In this document: piece after piece, positions 36,717-47,147 of the stretch
Layout: each line of letters opens with the position of its first letter
How positions within the stretch are numbered: position 1 is the stretch's first letter
Source of the DNA: Planctomycetota bacterium
Lineage (GTDB): Bacteria; Planctomycetota; UBA1135; GCA-002686595
DNA length: 55,203 bases
Direction: 5' to 3'
Assembly: GCA_029259605.1 (NCBI GenBank)
Contig: JAJDEV010000020.1
Location: 1 to 55,203 of the forward strand
Made by a program: the position numbers and the translations under genes
The notes under the pieces: generated by a model
What the model was told of the DNA's origin: nothing
The model's database searches: none
The model's input: only the letters and a program-made list of their open reading frames with translations

Positions 36717-37719
36717 CGCCTTTGCTCGGGCGGAACTCGCCGGCTTCGATCATCGCGCGAATGTTCTTCATGATGTCGTCGCGTGCGCCCGCGACCTCGG
36801 TCATCGGTACGGGGCCGGCCAGTTCGCGCTCTTCGGCGACCATCTCGCGCACACGCGACGAGAGGTTGCCGAGGATGTTCTCCTCGATCTCGGTGGAGCA
36901 ACCCTTCAGCGCGATCGAGAGCGTCTTCGTGTCGACCGTTCCGAGGATCTTCTGCATCGTGCGCGTGTCGATCGTCGCGATGTCTTCCCACGTGAACATG
37001 TACTCGCGCAGCTCCTGCGCCATCGAGATGTCGCTCTCGGAGAGGACCGCGATGACGCCCTGTTCCATCTCGGGCGGCGCGTTGTTGAGCAGGTTGGCGA
37101 CGGCCTTGAGGCGCGCGGAGGGATCCGCGTCGCCGATGACTTCGGGCGCCTCCGCGACCTGCTGGGCCAGGTGCTGCGCGACGGACCGGAGCACATCGGG
37201 ACTCGGCGGCTCGAGCGTTGCCATGCGGCGAACGACGTCGATCGCGGCCTCCGACTCGAAGACCTTCAGGATCTGCGCCGACGTGGCGGGAGGCATGTGG
37301 GCGAGCACGAGCGCTGCTACCGCGTGCGACTCGCTGCGCAGAACGCGTCCCACGTCGAACGGGTTGAGGTGCTCGAGCACCAGGAACGGCCGCTCGCGTT
37401 CGCGCCGCGTCTTGATCTGGCCAACGAGCGCTTCGGCGCGTTGCGGGCCGAGGCTCTCGGTGAGCATGCGCTGCAGCTCGTCCGGTCCGCACGAGCGAAC
37501 GGAGCTGTTGCCGTGGAGCTGGCGCGCGACGTCGCCCTTCAAGAGGTCGATCACGCCCGCGTCTGTGAGGCGCGGATCGAGGTCGATCATCGCAGCCGCG
37601 ACGAACTCGACCGTCTCCGGGTTCATGGTCGCCATCACCTTCGCGCGCGTTCCCTTCTCGAGCGAGAGGAGGAACGCGGCGACGCGCTGGTGGCCTTTGA
37701 CTTCGTCCAGCTTGCTCAC
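36697..37719 (-). CDS. fliG: Flagellar motor switch protein FliG
   Basis: 340 residues, three armadillo-like domains. N-terminal part binds FliF; the middle has HAVAALVLAHMPPATSAQILKVF in place of the usual EHPQTIAL stretch; the C-terminal torque domain has DIATIDTRTMQKILGTVDTKTLSIALKGCSTEIEENILGNLSSR. Charged residues that meet MotA are kept in that helix. The start overlaps the fliF stop by 4 bases. Confidence 0.95.
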   Translation of the reverse strand: MSKLDEVKGHQRVAAFLLSLEKGTRAKVMATMNPETVEFVAAAMIDLDPRLTDAGVIDLLKGDVARQLHGNSSVRSCGPDELQRMLTESLGPQRAEALVGQIKTRRERERPFLVLEHLNPFDVGRVLRSESHAVAALVLAHMPPATSAQILKVFESEAAIDVVRRMATLEPPSPDVLRSVAQHLAQQVAEAPEVIGDADPSARLKAVANLLNNAPPEMEQGVIAVLSESDISMAQELREYMFTWEDIATIDTRTMQKILGTVDTKTLSIALKGCSTEIEENILGNLSSRVREMVAEERELAGPVPMTEVAGARDDIMKNIRAMIEAGEFRPSKGGEELVA

Positions 37720-39224
37720 TTCGATTCGACGAGGTCTTCACCCCGTGCCCAGGAGGACAGGATCTCGCCCACGCGTTCCGGGTCCGATTGCAACAGGTCG
37801 TCGACGCTGGCGCGCGCGAGCATCTCGACGTCGACGTCGGCCTTCTCGGCCGGAGTGAGCGTTCCGTCGTTCGCGTCCTTCGACGCGCTCGACGCCTTCA
37901 AGCTCTTCAGCAGGATGACGATGAACACGAGCGCGGTGACGATCTCGACGCCGCGGCGCATGAGGTTCTCGATCATCGGGTTCGGCGCCGACGCGGTCTC
38001 CGCCTCGGTCGCTTCCTCGGAAACCTCCGGCGCGTAGAACGTCTGACGCGTGCTCTTGAAGGTGTCGCGCGTGGCGTCGAAGCCGACGGCGACGCGCACC
38101 GCGTCTTCGATCTCCGTGATCCGATCGACCGGCACCGCGGCCTCGTCGACGAAGAGCGCGACGCTGAGGCGCTTGATCCGCGGGATCACGGAGACGCGCT
38201 TCTCGGTCTTGGTCAGCGGCGCGTACTTCTTGGTCGACTCCTTGGTCGTCGCGTTCGGCGATGGCGCTGTGCTGCGTGACGGTTCGGAGGAGTCGACGTT
38301 GGCGGCGAGACCCACGGAGCTCGCCGTCGAAGCGATCGGGCTCTCGGTCTCGTTCGACGTCTCCTCGAGCAGCAGGCCCTTGCCCGTCGAGCTCTCGGTG
38401 CTGGACGTCGTCTGCTCGTAGTTCCATTCGGACGTGACGACGACGTGCGCCTTGTCCGGGCCCAGCATCAAGTCGAGCGCCTCGGCGGCGCGCTCGGCGA
38501 GGCGTTGATCGAAGTCCGCTTCGAGCTCGCGCGCGTCCTGGTTTCGGAACTCGTCCTCGGACGCCTCGGCGCCGCTGAAGATCGTGTTGCCGTCGTGATC
38601 CGAGATCTGCAGATTGCGGCGATCGACGCCGAGCGCGTTGCTCGTCATGCGTGCGACGTTGCTCTTCTGCTCGGCCGTGAGCGGCGTGCGTGTTCCGAGG
38701 CTCACCGATGCCGTGACCGGCGGCGCGTTGCGCGTCATCGGTTTGGACACGCCGGGCGACGTACGCACGGTCGCGGTGGTCACGAACTCGAGCGTCATGA
38801 GCATCGCCTCGACCTCGCCCCACTCGCGCTTGCGAACGCCTTGCTTGCGCTCTTCGCTACTCGCGAAGACGCTCTGGATGCCGCCGTCCGCGAGGATGCC
38901 GCCGATCGGCTTGTCGAGCGCGCCCGCGCCGTAGACCGCGGCGAACGCGTCGTGGCGGTTCTCCTCGTCGACGTAGACGTTGAAGGGGCCGGGGTGCGAG
39001 CTGACGTTGAAGGGGATGGCGGCATCCGCGAGCGCCTTGCTGACCGTGGCGACGTCGTGGTCGTTCAGGTTGCTGAACGCGATCTGGAAGTCGGTCTTGT
39101 TCGACACGACCGCGACGAGTCCGATGATTGCGAGGAAGGAAGCACCGCCCATCAGAGCGATCAGCTTCGTTCCGACGCTCGTGTCGCGCAGCGACTCGAG
39201 CAGGTTCTTGATTGCGTCGTTCAT
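37716..39224 (-). CDS. fliF: Flagellar MS-ring protein FliF
   Basis: 502 residues with two membrane helices, about 19-41 (LIALMGGASFLAIIGLVAVV) and about 430-450 (VEIVTALVFIVILL). Ring-building motifs between them include DFQIAFSNLNDHDVATVSKAL and EVEAMLMTLEFVTTATVRTSPG. The cytosolic C terminus (VGEILSSWARGE) binds FliG. A linker of about 60 residues rich in S/T/P (near 290-340) is the variable RBM3 insertion. It follows fliE by 4 bases. Confidence 0.95.
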   Translation of the reverse strand: MNDAIKNLLESLRDTSVGTKLIALMGGASFLAIIGLVAVVSNKTDFQIAFSNLNDHDVATVSKALADAAIPFNVSSHPGPFNVYVDEENRHDAFAAVYGAGALDKPIGGILADGGIQSVFASSEERKQGVRKREWGEVEAMLMTLEFVTTATVRTSPGVSKPMTRNAPPVTASVSLGTRTPLTAEQKSNVARMTSNALGVDRRNLQISDHDGNTIFSGAEASEDEFRNQDARELEADFDQRLAERAAEALDLMLGPDKAHVVVTSEWNYEQTTSSTESSTGKGLLLEETSNETESPIASTASSVGLAANVDSSEPSRSTAPSPNATTKESTKKYAPLTKTEKRVSVIPRIKRLSVALFVDEAAVPVDRITEIEDAVRVAVGFDATRDTFKSTRQTFYAPEVSEEATEAETASAPNPMIENLMRRGVEIVTALVFIVILLKSLKASSASKDANDGTLTPAEKADVDVEMLARASVDDLLQSDPERVGEILSSWARGEDLVESK

Positions 39225-39228
39225 CTGA

Positions 39229-39597
39229 TCAGACGTTCATGCGCATGACCTCGCGGTATGCGTCGACGAGCTTGTTTCGGATCTCCATCGCGAAGCGGAA
39301 GCTGAACTCGGCCTTCTTGATCTGGACCGCGACCTCGTGGAAGCTGCTGATGTCACCGTTGACGATCGTGTTCGGAAGGTCGGCTACGCCCTTGGCCTCG
39401 GCGTCGAGGCCCTGGACCTGGCTTCGAAGCTGCTCGGCAAAGCCGCTCACCTCGTCGGTGCCCTGTCCGGGTTCGATCTGTTTGGAGATCGACTTCGCGA
39501 TGTCGTCGACGCTCGCGAATTGCTTCGCTTGCGACTTCATCGCCGCGAGAATCGCCTCGCGCGCCAGTCCTCCACCGCTACCGAGTCGATCGACCAT
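39229..39597 (-). CDS. fliE: Flagellar hook-basal body protein FliE
   Basis: 122 residues. The conserved C terminus is intact: FHEVAVQIKKAEFSFRFAME then IRNKLVDAYREVMRMNV. FliE joins the MS ring to the rod and is an early export substrate. Its ATG shares one base with the flgC stop. Confidence 0.94.
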   Translation of the reverse strand: MVDRLGSGGGLAREAILAAMKSQAKQFASVDDIAKSISKQIEPGQGTDEVSGFAEQLRSQVQGLDAEAKGVADLPNTIVNGDISSFHEVAVQIKKAEFSFRFAMEIRNKLVDAYREVMRMNV

Positions 39598-40034
39598 CAG
39601 CGTGCCAGTTGCATGGCGCGTTCGGCCATCCGGATGAAGTTCTCTTGCGCGGTGATGTTCGCCTCGTAGGCGCGCAGCGCCGTGATGAGGTCGGACATCT
39701 CGATCACCGTGTTCACGTTCGGGTACTCGACCATGCCGTTCTCGTCTGCGTCCGGGTGTCCGGCTTCGTGCACGAGTTGGAACCCGGTCGAGTAGTCGCG
39801 GAGGATCTGAGAAGCGCGAACGCCTGCGCTGTGCGCGTTCGCGCGCCCCCCCAACGACTCAGCGAGGATGGGTTCGAACAGCACCATCTTGCGGCGGTAC
39901 GCGCCTCCCTCGGGCGTCCGCGTCGTGCGCGCGTTGGCGATGTTTTCGGCGATCGTGTCGATGCGAACGCGCTCGGCGGTCAGTCCCGTCGATGCGATGC
40001 GCATCCCGGAGAACAGGTTGTCCAATCCACTCAT
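39597..40034 (-). CDS. flgC: Flagellar basal-body rod protein FlgC
   Basis: 145 residues. The N-terminal rod motif (GMRIASTGLTAERVRIDTIAENIANA) and the C-terminal heptad region (MSDLITALRAYEANITAQENF) are those of FlgC. It polymerises as the proximal rod with FlgB and FlgF. It lies 11 bases after flgB. Confidence 0.95.
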   Translation of the reverse strand: MSGLDNLFSGMRIASTGLTAERVRIDTIAENIANARTTRTPEGGAYRRKMVLFEPILAESLGGRANAHSAGVRASQILRDYSTGFQLVHEAGHPDADENGMVEYPNVNTVIEMSDLITALRAYEANITAQENFIRMAERAMQLAR

Positions 40035-40045
40035 AGCAATTCTCC

Positions 40046-40408
40046 CTAGCCTGCGCCGAGCGCGATCTTCTTGAGGGTTCCGCGGGCGTCGAGCAGCGAC
40101 GTGTAAGTCTCGAAGAGCATCCGGTTCTCGCGCAGGGCGTTCAGTTCGAGTTCGAGGCTCACGTTGTTGCCGTCCTGTCGAGCGGGGGTCGTGAGATCCT
40201 TGACGACGCGCGGATCGACCTCGGCAACGCGGTCGGCCGTTGCTCCGCGACGCATGGCGTCGCGGAGCAGTTCCTCGAACCGAACCTCCTCGCGTGTGTA
40301 TCCCGGTGTGTTCTGGTTCGCGATGTTCGACGCGATGACACGGGAGCGCAGCTCGGTCGCCGAGAGGAGACGGAGCAGGAGGTCCGATTCGGGTTTGGCC
40401 GCATCCAT
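40046..40408 (-). CDS. flgB: Flagellar basal-body rod protein FlgB
   Basis: 120 residues. ASNIANQNTPGYTREEVRFEELL is the conserved flagellar rod-protein N-terminal motif, and the C-terminal NRMLFETYTSLLDARG fits FlgB. It is the first structural gene in the run, 10 bases after the sigma54 activator stop, so regulator and rod are on one transcript. Confidence 0.94.
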   Translation of the reverse strand: MDAAKPESDLLLRLLSATELRSRVIASNIANQNTPGYTREEVRFEELLRDAMRRGATADRVAEVDPRVVKDLTTPARQDGNNVSLELELNALRENRMLFETYTSLLDARGTLKKIALGAG

Positions 40409-40418
40409 GGCAATACGC

Positions 40419-41828
40419 TCAGGCGACGAGCCCGAGGTCCCTCCACAGCTTCATCTTGTTGCTGAGCGTGCGCGCGGTGACACCGAGGCGGCGGGCCGCT
40501 TCGGTCTTGTTGCCGCGCGTCGCTTCGAGCGTGCAGAGAATCGCTTCGCGCTCGAGGTCCGCCAGCTGGCGGTTCGCGAGCGGGGACGCCGAACTGATCG
40601 CGCCGAGGTACTCACCCTTGTCGGTGACGAGCGTGAACTTCGGCTTGCGATCCGACGAGGGAAGCGGCTCGAACAAGAGGTGATCCGGCTCGATGTCTCC
40701 ACCGTCGAGGAGGATCACGGCGCGGTGGATCGAGTTCTCGAGCTCCCGCACGTTGCCCGGCCAGTTCCAATCGTGGATCCGACGCTCGGCATCCTCGGTG
40801 AAGTTCGGGCGCGGCAGACCGTTCTGGCGCGCGTAGAACTCCGCGAAGTGATGGGCGAGCGGGAGGATGTCCTCGCGACGATCGCGCAGGGCTTCCATCC
40901 GGATCGGAAGGACGTGAAGGCGGTAGTAGAGGTCCTCGCGGAACTTGCCTTCGCCGACTTCGCGCGGAAGGTCGCGGTTCGTGGTCGCGATGACGCGCAC
41001 GTCGACCTTGAGGGTCGTCGTGCCGCCGACGCGCTCGAACTCTTCCTCCTCGAGGACGCGCAGCAGCTTCGTTTGCAGGCTCTGCGAGATCTCGCCGATC
41101 TCGTCGAGGAGCAGCGTGCCTCCGTCGGCCAGTTCGAAGCGTCCCTCGCGACGCTTGTGAGCGCCGGTGAACGCGCCGCGTTCGTGCCCGAAGAGCTCGG
41201 ACTCGAGCAGCGACTCGGACAACGCCGCGCAGTTCACGCGAATGAACGGCGCGTCGCGACGCGGGCTCTTCTCGTGGATGTACTGCGCGATGCGCTCCTT
41301 CCCGGTTCCGCTCTCGCCCGTGATGAGCACCGTGCCCTTCGAGGACGCGACGCGCTCGGCGGTCCGGAGCAGGTCGATCATCGGCGGAGACTGCGCGACG
41401 AGCTGCGCGGTGTGATCGGATGCGTACTCGGCGCGCAGGTACTCGTTCTCACTCTCGAGGCGACGCGTGCGCTCGGTGCGCTTCACGACGACTTCGATCG
41501 TGTCCGGAGTGCACGGCTTGACGAGGAAATCGGTGGCGCCGATTCGCATCGCTTCGACCGCGGCCTCGACCGTACCGTGCGCAGTGACCACGACCACCGG
41601 CAGGTCCGGATGCTCCTGGTTGACTTTGCGCACGAGCTCGATGCCGCTCATGCCGGGCATGCGCAGGTCCGTGAAGATCAGGTCCACCGCGTTCTGACGG
41701 GCGTGCTCGAGGGCCTCTTCACCGCTCTTGCAAGCGGTGGTGTGGAGACCGAGCGAGCGCGATGCTTCCGTCAGGAACTCGCGGGAGAAAGAATCGTCGT
41801 CGACGACGAGGACTCGTTGAATGGCCAT
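40419..41828 (-). CDS. Sigma54-dependent flagellar response regulator (FlgR/FleR-like)
   Basis: 469 residues. Receiver domain 1-120 with phospho-acceptor D54 (IFTDLRMPG), AAA+ domain about 140-385 with Walker A GESGTGKE, the GAFTGA loop intact, and Walker B LLLDEIGE, and a C-terminal Fis-type helix-turn-helix ([20 protein letters not shown]). It should activate sigma54 promoters when phosphorylated, most likely by the kinase encoded 4 bases upstream. The order kinase-regulator-flgB is that of FlgS-FlgR systems. Confidence 0.93.
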   Translation of the reverse strand: MAIQRVLVVDDDSFSREFLTEASRSLGLHTTACKSGEEALEHARQNAVDLIFTDLRMPGMSGIELVRKVNQEHPDLPVVVVTAHGTVEAAVEAMRIGATDFLVKPCTPDTIEVVVKRTERTRRLESENEYLRAEYASDHTAQLVAQSPPMIDLLRTAERVASSKGTVLITGESGTGKERIAQYIHEKSPRRDAPFIRVNCAALSESLLESELFGHERGAFTGAHKRREGRFELADGGTLLLDEIGEISQSLQTKLLRVLEEEEFERVGGTTTLKVDVRVIATTNRDLPREVGEGKFREDLYYRLHVLPIRMEALRDRREDILPLAHHFAEFYARQNGLPRPNFTEDAERRIHDWNWPGNVRELENSIHRAVILLDGGDIEPDHLLFEPLPSSDRKPKFTLVTDKGEYLGAISSASPLANRQLADLEREAILCTLEATRGNKTEAARRLGVTARTLSNKMKLWRDLGLVA

Positions 41829-41832
41829 TGAG

Positions 41833-43067
<1,235 letters not shown>

Positions 43068-43071
<4 letters not shown>

Positions 43072-43880
43072 TGGTCCGCTGCTCCGTTCTTCTTCAGGCC
43101 CTTGGGGAGCGCGTCGGAGAAGCCCTTCTTCCAGTTCGCGAAGTCGAGATCCGTGGCGGCGCGCCGACCTTCGTACGTGTCGCCCGCGGCCGCGACGATC
43201 TTGGTCAGCGTCGCGATCGCCTCGTCCATGCGATCGAGCTGCGTGAGGCAGCGCGACTTCCAATAGAGCGACGACATGTCTTCGCGCCCGGCGAGAAGGA
43301 CGAGCGCGTCCTCGTACTTGCCGGCGTGGTAGTTGGCCTTCGCGTGGCTGAGCGCATCGGCGGGGTCGAACGCCTCCGCTTGCACGGGCGCGGTCGCGAC
43401 CGACTTCGCGGGCGCCATCGCCTGCGCGCGCTCGTCCGGCGAGAGGCTGCTCCTCTTGATCAGGTCGCGCACCGACTGGTTGAGGCCGGTCGTGGGCACG
43501 GGAATGGGGTGCGACACTGCGCTCGGGAGCGCGCCGCCCGTGGACGAGCCCATGCCTTCGCGCGGCGCGGCGGCGGCCGGCGTCTCGATCGCGTCGAGCT
43601 CCATCTGAAGCAGGCTCACCTCACGGCGTAGCGAGCCGAGTCGTTCGTCGCGCGCTTCGTCGGGGAGGAACGGTGCCTCGGTCGCTCCGATGACGAGCGG
43701 CGCGGCTTCGCGCGGCGCGGTGACGACGCGGGCCTCGAGGCCGGCGAGCACTTCGAGCGAACGCACGGTCCCCGCGAGCGCCTCTTCGAGCGTTTGCAGC
43801 TCGTCCTTCGAGATCGCCATGGACGGCAGGACGAGCAGCGCGGCGAGCCCGGTCGCCAGCGTTGTTTGGTGCTTCATCAT
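43068..43880 (-). CDS. Secreted coiled-coil and TPR protein (CpoB/YbgF-like layout)
   Basis: 270 residues. Signal peptide about 1-23 (LATGLAALLVLPSMA), a helical region with leucine heptads (about 25-110), a flexible stretch, and TPR-like helices at the C terminus (LSHAKANYHAGKYEDALVLL, LDRMDEAIATLTKIV). The layout is like CpoB/YbgF, but the sequence is not close enough to name it. The ATG overlaps the upstream stop by 4 bases. It is the third of three unrecognised envelope proteins inside the flagellar run. Confidence 0.7.
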
Positions 43881-45352
43881 TGCTGTGAGTAGTCCCCCTG
43901 GTAGGCGGCCACGGCCGCGTCGAAGCGTTCGTGCTTCTCGAACAGTTTGGCCGCGGTGACGTCGAGCAGCTGGAGCGCGGTGCTCGACTCGAACGACGGA
44001 CGCACCGACGTCAGCGTTTGGATGGCGGACTGCAGGTCGGATGTGCCTTCGACGGATTGCGCCCAGAGCGAGCAGACCTTGGCGTCGGTCATCTCGTCCG
44101 GCAGCGCGCCGCGGGCGAGGAACAGCGCTTCGAGGATGTCGCTCGCCGCGTTGTGTTCGCCCTTCTCGAGCAGCGCCTCGGCGCGCACGACGCGCTCCTC
44201 GATCGTGTTCGTCGCGCTCTCTCCCTCGAAGCCGATGCGGCGACGGGCTTCGCGCTCGTAGACCTCGAACCCCTCCGTCAGACCCGCGAGCTCCGCGCGT
44301 CGAACGACGAAGAGAACGGCGAGGTCGTCGTCGGCTTCCAGCGCCAGTCGCGCGGCCTCTTGCAGCGACAGCTCCAGGTCCGCGCCCTTCGCTTCGTTCG
44401 AGTAGAGCAGCCACGCTCGCGCCGCGTCTCCCGGAAGGCCGATGCCTTCGAGCGCGACGGCGCGAATGTAGAGCGCTTCCCAGCGACCGAAGTCGTCGAA
44501 GTTCGGGTCCGCGTTGTCGATCTCTTCGAGCGCTTCCATGAAGCGCCCGCGTTCGTTGAGTGCGCGCGCCTTGACCAAGCGGCGCGCGGTCTCTTCGGTC
44601 GCGTCGACCGTGGGGTAGTTCGTGTCGAGCGCGCTGAGCATGTAGAGCGCACCCTGCGGGTCGCCCTGCGCGACGAGCGCGCGCGCCCACTCGAGTCGCG
44701 CTGAGGCGTGGAACTCACCGGCGACGTCGAGCGTCGCGAGTGTGCGGTACAGACGTCCCGCTTCGTCCCACTGACCGAGCTGGGCCGAGATGCGGCCGGC
44801 GCGCATGTACGCTTCGCCGGTGACCGCGGAGTTCGGGTAGTCCTCGGCGAGCGCGACGTAAGTGGCGCGCGCCGCCGTCGGGAGGCCGCGCAGTTCGGCG
44901 ATCTCGCCCTGCGCGAGGCGCGCCTCGGCCGCGAAAGGATGATCGGGGAAGCGCATCGACGCGCGCGTCCAGGCGGCGGCGGCCGAGTCGAGCTGCGCCT
45001 CGGGCGTCTCGGGCGCGCCCTTCAGGAGCTTGATCGACGTGCGGTGGAGTTCGAACCGCAGCCCGATGCTGCCGAGCGTGAACTCGAGCACCTGATCGAG
45101 CGGGCGTTCGACCAGCTCGACCGTGAGCAGCGCCGGGCGATCGAGCAGGTGCAGGCCGAGCACGTCGCGATTCGTGACGCGCCCGATCTCGCGGATCACC
45201 TTCAGCGCGGAAGCGTTCTCGGCGCGCACGGTGAACCACGTCTGGCCTTCCTTCGAAACCGCGCTGACGGTGGCCGGACGGACGAGGTGTCCGTCCTCTT
45301 GCGCAACGCCGCCGAGGGAGGCGAGACCGATGAGGAGTACGGAGGCGATCAC
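43877..45352 (-). CDS. Secreted protein with secretin/TonB-N-like domain and TPR repeats
   Basis: 491 residues. Signal peptide about 1-19; then a small domain (about 35-105: TWFTVRAENASALKVIREIGRVTNRDVLGLHL..., PLDQVLEFTLGSIGLRFE) that resembles the STN domain of secretins and TonB receptors; then about ten TPR-like helix pairs to the C terminus (for example AEARLAQGEIAELRGLPTAAR, ALNERGRFMEALEEI). The GTG at 45352 overlaps the upstream stop (GTGA). I do not recognise a family. A periplasmic scaffold or pilotin-like role in flagellar passage through the envelope is inference. Confidence 0.7.
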   Translation of the reverse strand: MIASVLLIGLASLGGVAQEDGHLVRPATVSAVSKEGQTWFTVRAENASALKVIREIGRVTNRDVLGLHLLDRPALLTVELVERPLDQVLEFTLGSIGLRFELHRTSIKLLKGAPETPEAQLDSAAAAWTRASMRFPDHPFAAEARLAQGEIAELRGLPTAARATYVALAEDYPNSAVTGEAYMRAGRISAQLGQWDEAGRLYRTLATLDVAGEFHASARLEWARALVAQGDPQGALYMLSALDTNYPTVDATEETARRLVKARALNERGRFMEALEEIDNADPNFDDFGRWEALYIRAVALEGIGLPGDAARAWLLYSNEAKGADLELSLQEAARLALEADDDLAVLFVVRRAELAGLTEGFEVYEREARRRIGFEGESATNTIEERVVRAEALLEKGEHNAASDILEALFLARGALPDEMTDAKVCSLWAQSVEGTSDLQSAIQTLTSVRPSFESSTALQLLDVTAAKLFEKHERFDAAVAAYQGDYSQQ

Positions 45353-46116
45353 TCGAGCCCCTCCATGCGCGCGAGCGTCTCGAGGTGCGTGGCTTGGGCG
45401 ATGAGGAACTGCGCGCGCGCCTCGACGACCTCGCGGTTGCCCTCTTCGAGTCGATCGACGACCGCGAGCAGGGCGTAGACGCGCTGGCGCGCCTGTGCGT
45501 ACTCGCCGGCCGCGATGTGTTCTTGGGCGCGCGCGAACGTCGGATGGTCCTCGGAGTCCGGCGGCACGATCGGCGTGGTCGCGCCGAGGTACCTGACCGC
45601 CTCGTCGCGCGCGTCGGCGCGCATCGTGTTCGCCGTCTCGTCGAGTTCCTTCTGCGCTTGCAGGACGCTGTCCCGCATCGAAGCCGTGTTGCGGAGCGTC
45701 ACGAGCGCGACGAATCCGTTGAGCACGGTCACCGAGAGCAGGATCACGAGCGCGCTCTTCGATGCGAGCACGGCCGCGCCGGACGGACGCGATGCCTTCG
45801 GCTCGGGCTGCTTCGCGGCAGCCGGTTCCGGCTTCGGAAGCGCGGGCGCGACCTCGTCGTCCTCGCTCGCCCGCAGTGCGGGCGCGGAAGGCGCTGGCGC
45901 AGACGCGGGGCTCGGTGCGTCGAGCTCCTCTTCGGGGAACTCGTTCCCGAGCTCGTCGCGGAGCGCGGCCTCGGCCTCCTCCTGCGCCTGGAACTCGGCG
46001 AAGATCGCCTCGAGATCCTCCTCGTCCGTCGCCGGCGTCCCGAAGATCTCGTCGGCGGAGTCGAAGCCGAAGAGGTCCTCGTCGAGATCGAAGCCGGCCT
46101 TGTTGTCTGTCTCCAC
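45349..46116 (-). CDS. Single-pass membrane protein with acidic N-terminal tail
   Basis: 255 residues. Residues 1-120 are cytosolic by topology, very acidic at first, then A/P-rich. One membrane helix about 121-141 (SALVILLSVTVLNGFVALVTL) is followed by a periplasmic helical region with a TPR-like motif (HIAAGEYAQARQRVYALLAVVDRL). Start is GTG at 46116, 2 bases after the upstream stop. It is the first of the three envelope proteins in this part of the run and could tie them to a cytosolic flagellar component. Family unknown. Confidence 0.7.
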   Translation of the reverse strand: METDNKAGFDLDEDLFGFDSADEIFGTPATDEEDLEAIFAEFQAQEEAEAALRDELGNEFPEEELDAPSPASAPAPSAPALRASEDDEVAPALPKPEPAAAKQPEPKASRPSGAAVLASKSALVILLSVTVLNGFVALVTLRNTASMRDSVLQAQKELDETANTMRADARDEAVRYLGATTPIVPPDSEDHPTFARAQEHIAAGEYAQARQRVYALLAVVDRLEEGNREVVEARAQFLIAQATHLETLARMEGLE

Positions 46117-46118
46117 GT

Positions 46119-47147
46119 TCAACCCTGCTCGATGGCGTTGAGGACAGTGGGACGTCCGACGAGGCGTCGAAGCGTGGCTTCCAGAGCGGCGTGCTGTGCG
46201 TCGATCTCGCTCTCGCCGTCGAGGATGCGCGCGACGACCGACGCGATGCGGCGCGGATGCAGCGCATCGAGCGCGGGCAGCGCTTCGCCGACGGTGCGGA
46301 CGGGCGTGAGTTCGAACTCGACGTCGACCGTCGTGCCGCGCGCGTCCGAGTGAATGATGAGGGCTTCCGACAGGCGCGAGACGCGCACGAACCCGCGCTC
46401 GGACTTGCGCGGCGCGTCGTCGACGAGCTGCAGCGTCGGACGGGGAAGCGCAGCCGGGACACACTCGAGGCGCTCGGAGATCGAGTCGAAGCCGCACCCC
46501 GTGTCCCGCACCGTGATCGCGACGCGCGTGCGACGGAGCGTCGCCTCGACGTGGAAGTCGCCGTGAGCGCCGGTGGCGAAGGCGTGGCGCTCGACGTTGT
46601 CGATCAGCTCGTAGACCGCGCAGAGAACGCGGACGCGATGCGGGGCGGCGACACCCGACGACGCGAGGAAGCGCTCGACGTGTTCGAGGGCGCGCTCGGA
46701 TTCACCCGGGGCGAGCGTGTGCTCGGTGCGCAGCGTGTGCGGATCGAGCGTGGGGATCGCGTCGGCCGGATGAATCGCCTCGATGGCGTCGATGAGGCCG
46801 CGCGGATCGAACGCGCTCGGGACGACTGCCGTGGCGCCGAGCTCGGTCGCGCGCTTGTACGTATCAAAGGAAGGGCGGCGCGCGATGAGCACGATCGGGA
46901 GCGTGACTCCGGCGCGCTGGAGGTCGGAGAGCAGGCTCCACGCGGCGTCGGCTCCGCCCGTTCCCGCTCCGTCGATGATCAACGCGTCGGCGGAATCCAC
47001 ACCGGTCTCGAGGATCTCGCGCATCCCCGCCACGCACGTGAACGCGTGTCCACGGTGGGCGAGCACTTGCTCGAGCGCCTCGATCCGCGCGCACGGCTGT
47101 GCGGCGATCTGGATCACGAGTCGACCGGTTGACGCGACGCGTGCCAT
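46119..47147 (-). CDS. Receiver-like and RsbW-type HATPase fusion
   Basis: 342 residues. About 1-125 is a receiver-like domain (VIQIAAQPCARIEALEQVLAHRG, DALIIDGAG, TLPIVLIARRP, ELGATAVVPSAFDPRGLIDAI), in which the expected aspartate lies in IIDGAG. About 140-260 is a HATPase of the anti-sigma-factor kinase kind with N-box ELIDNVERHAF and G-box DTGCGFD. There is no HisKA. The layout suggests a phosphorylation-controlled anti-sigma or partner-switch protein. The start ATG shares one base with the upstream stop. Confidence 0.75.
   Translation of the reverse strand: MARVASTGRLVIQIAAQPCARIEALEQVLAHRGHAFTCVAGMREILETGVDSADALIIDGAGTGGADAAWSLLSDLQRAGVTLPIVLIARRPSFDTYKRATELGATAVVPSAFDPRGLIDAIEAIHPADAIPTLDPHTLRTEHTLAPGESERALEHVERFLASSGVAAPHRVRVLCAVYELIDNVERHAFATGAHGDFHVEATLRRTRVAITVRDTGCGFDSISERLECVPAALPRPTLQLVDDAPRKSERGFVRVSRLSEALIIHSDARGTTVDVEFELTPVRTVGEALPALDALHPRRIASVVARILDGESEIDAQHAALEATLRRLVGRPTVLNAIEQG

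Noticed and set aside
43877-46462. An 861-codon reading of the STN/TPR gene that includes about 370 upstream residues.
   Set aside because: The extra part is arginine-rich shadow of the neighbouring gene; the signal peptide and the GTGA overlap put the start at 45352.
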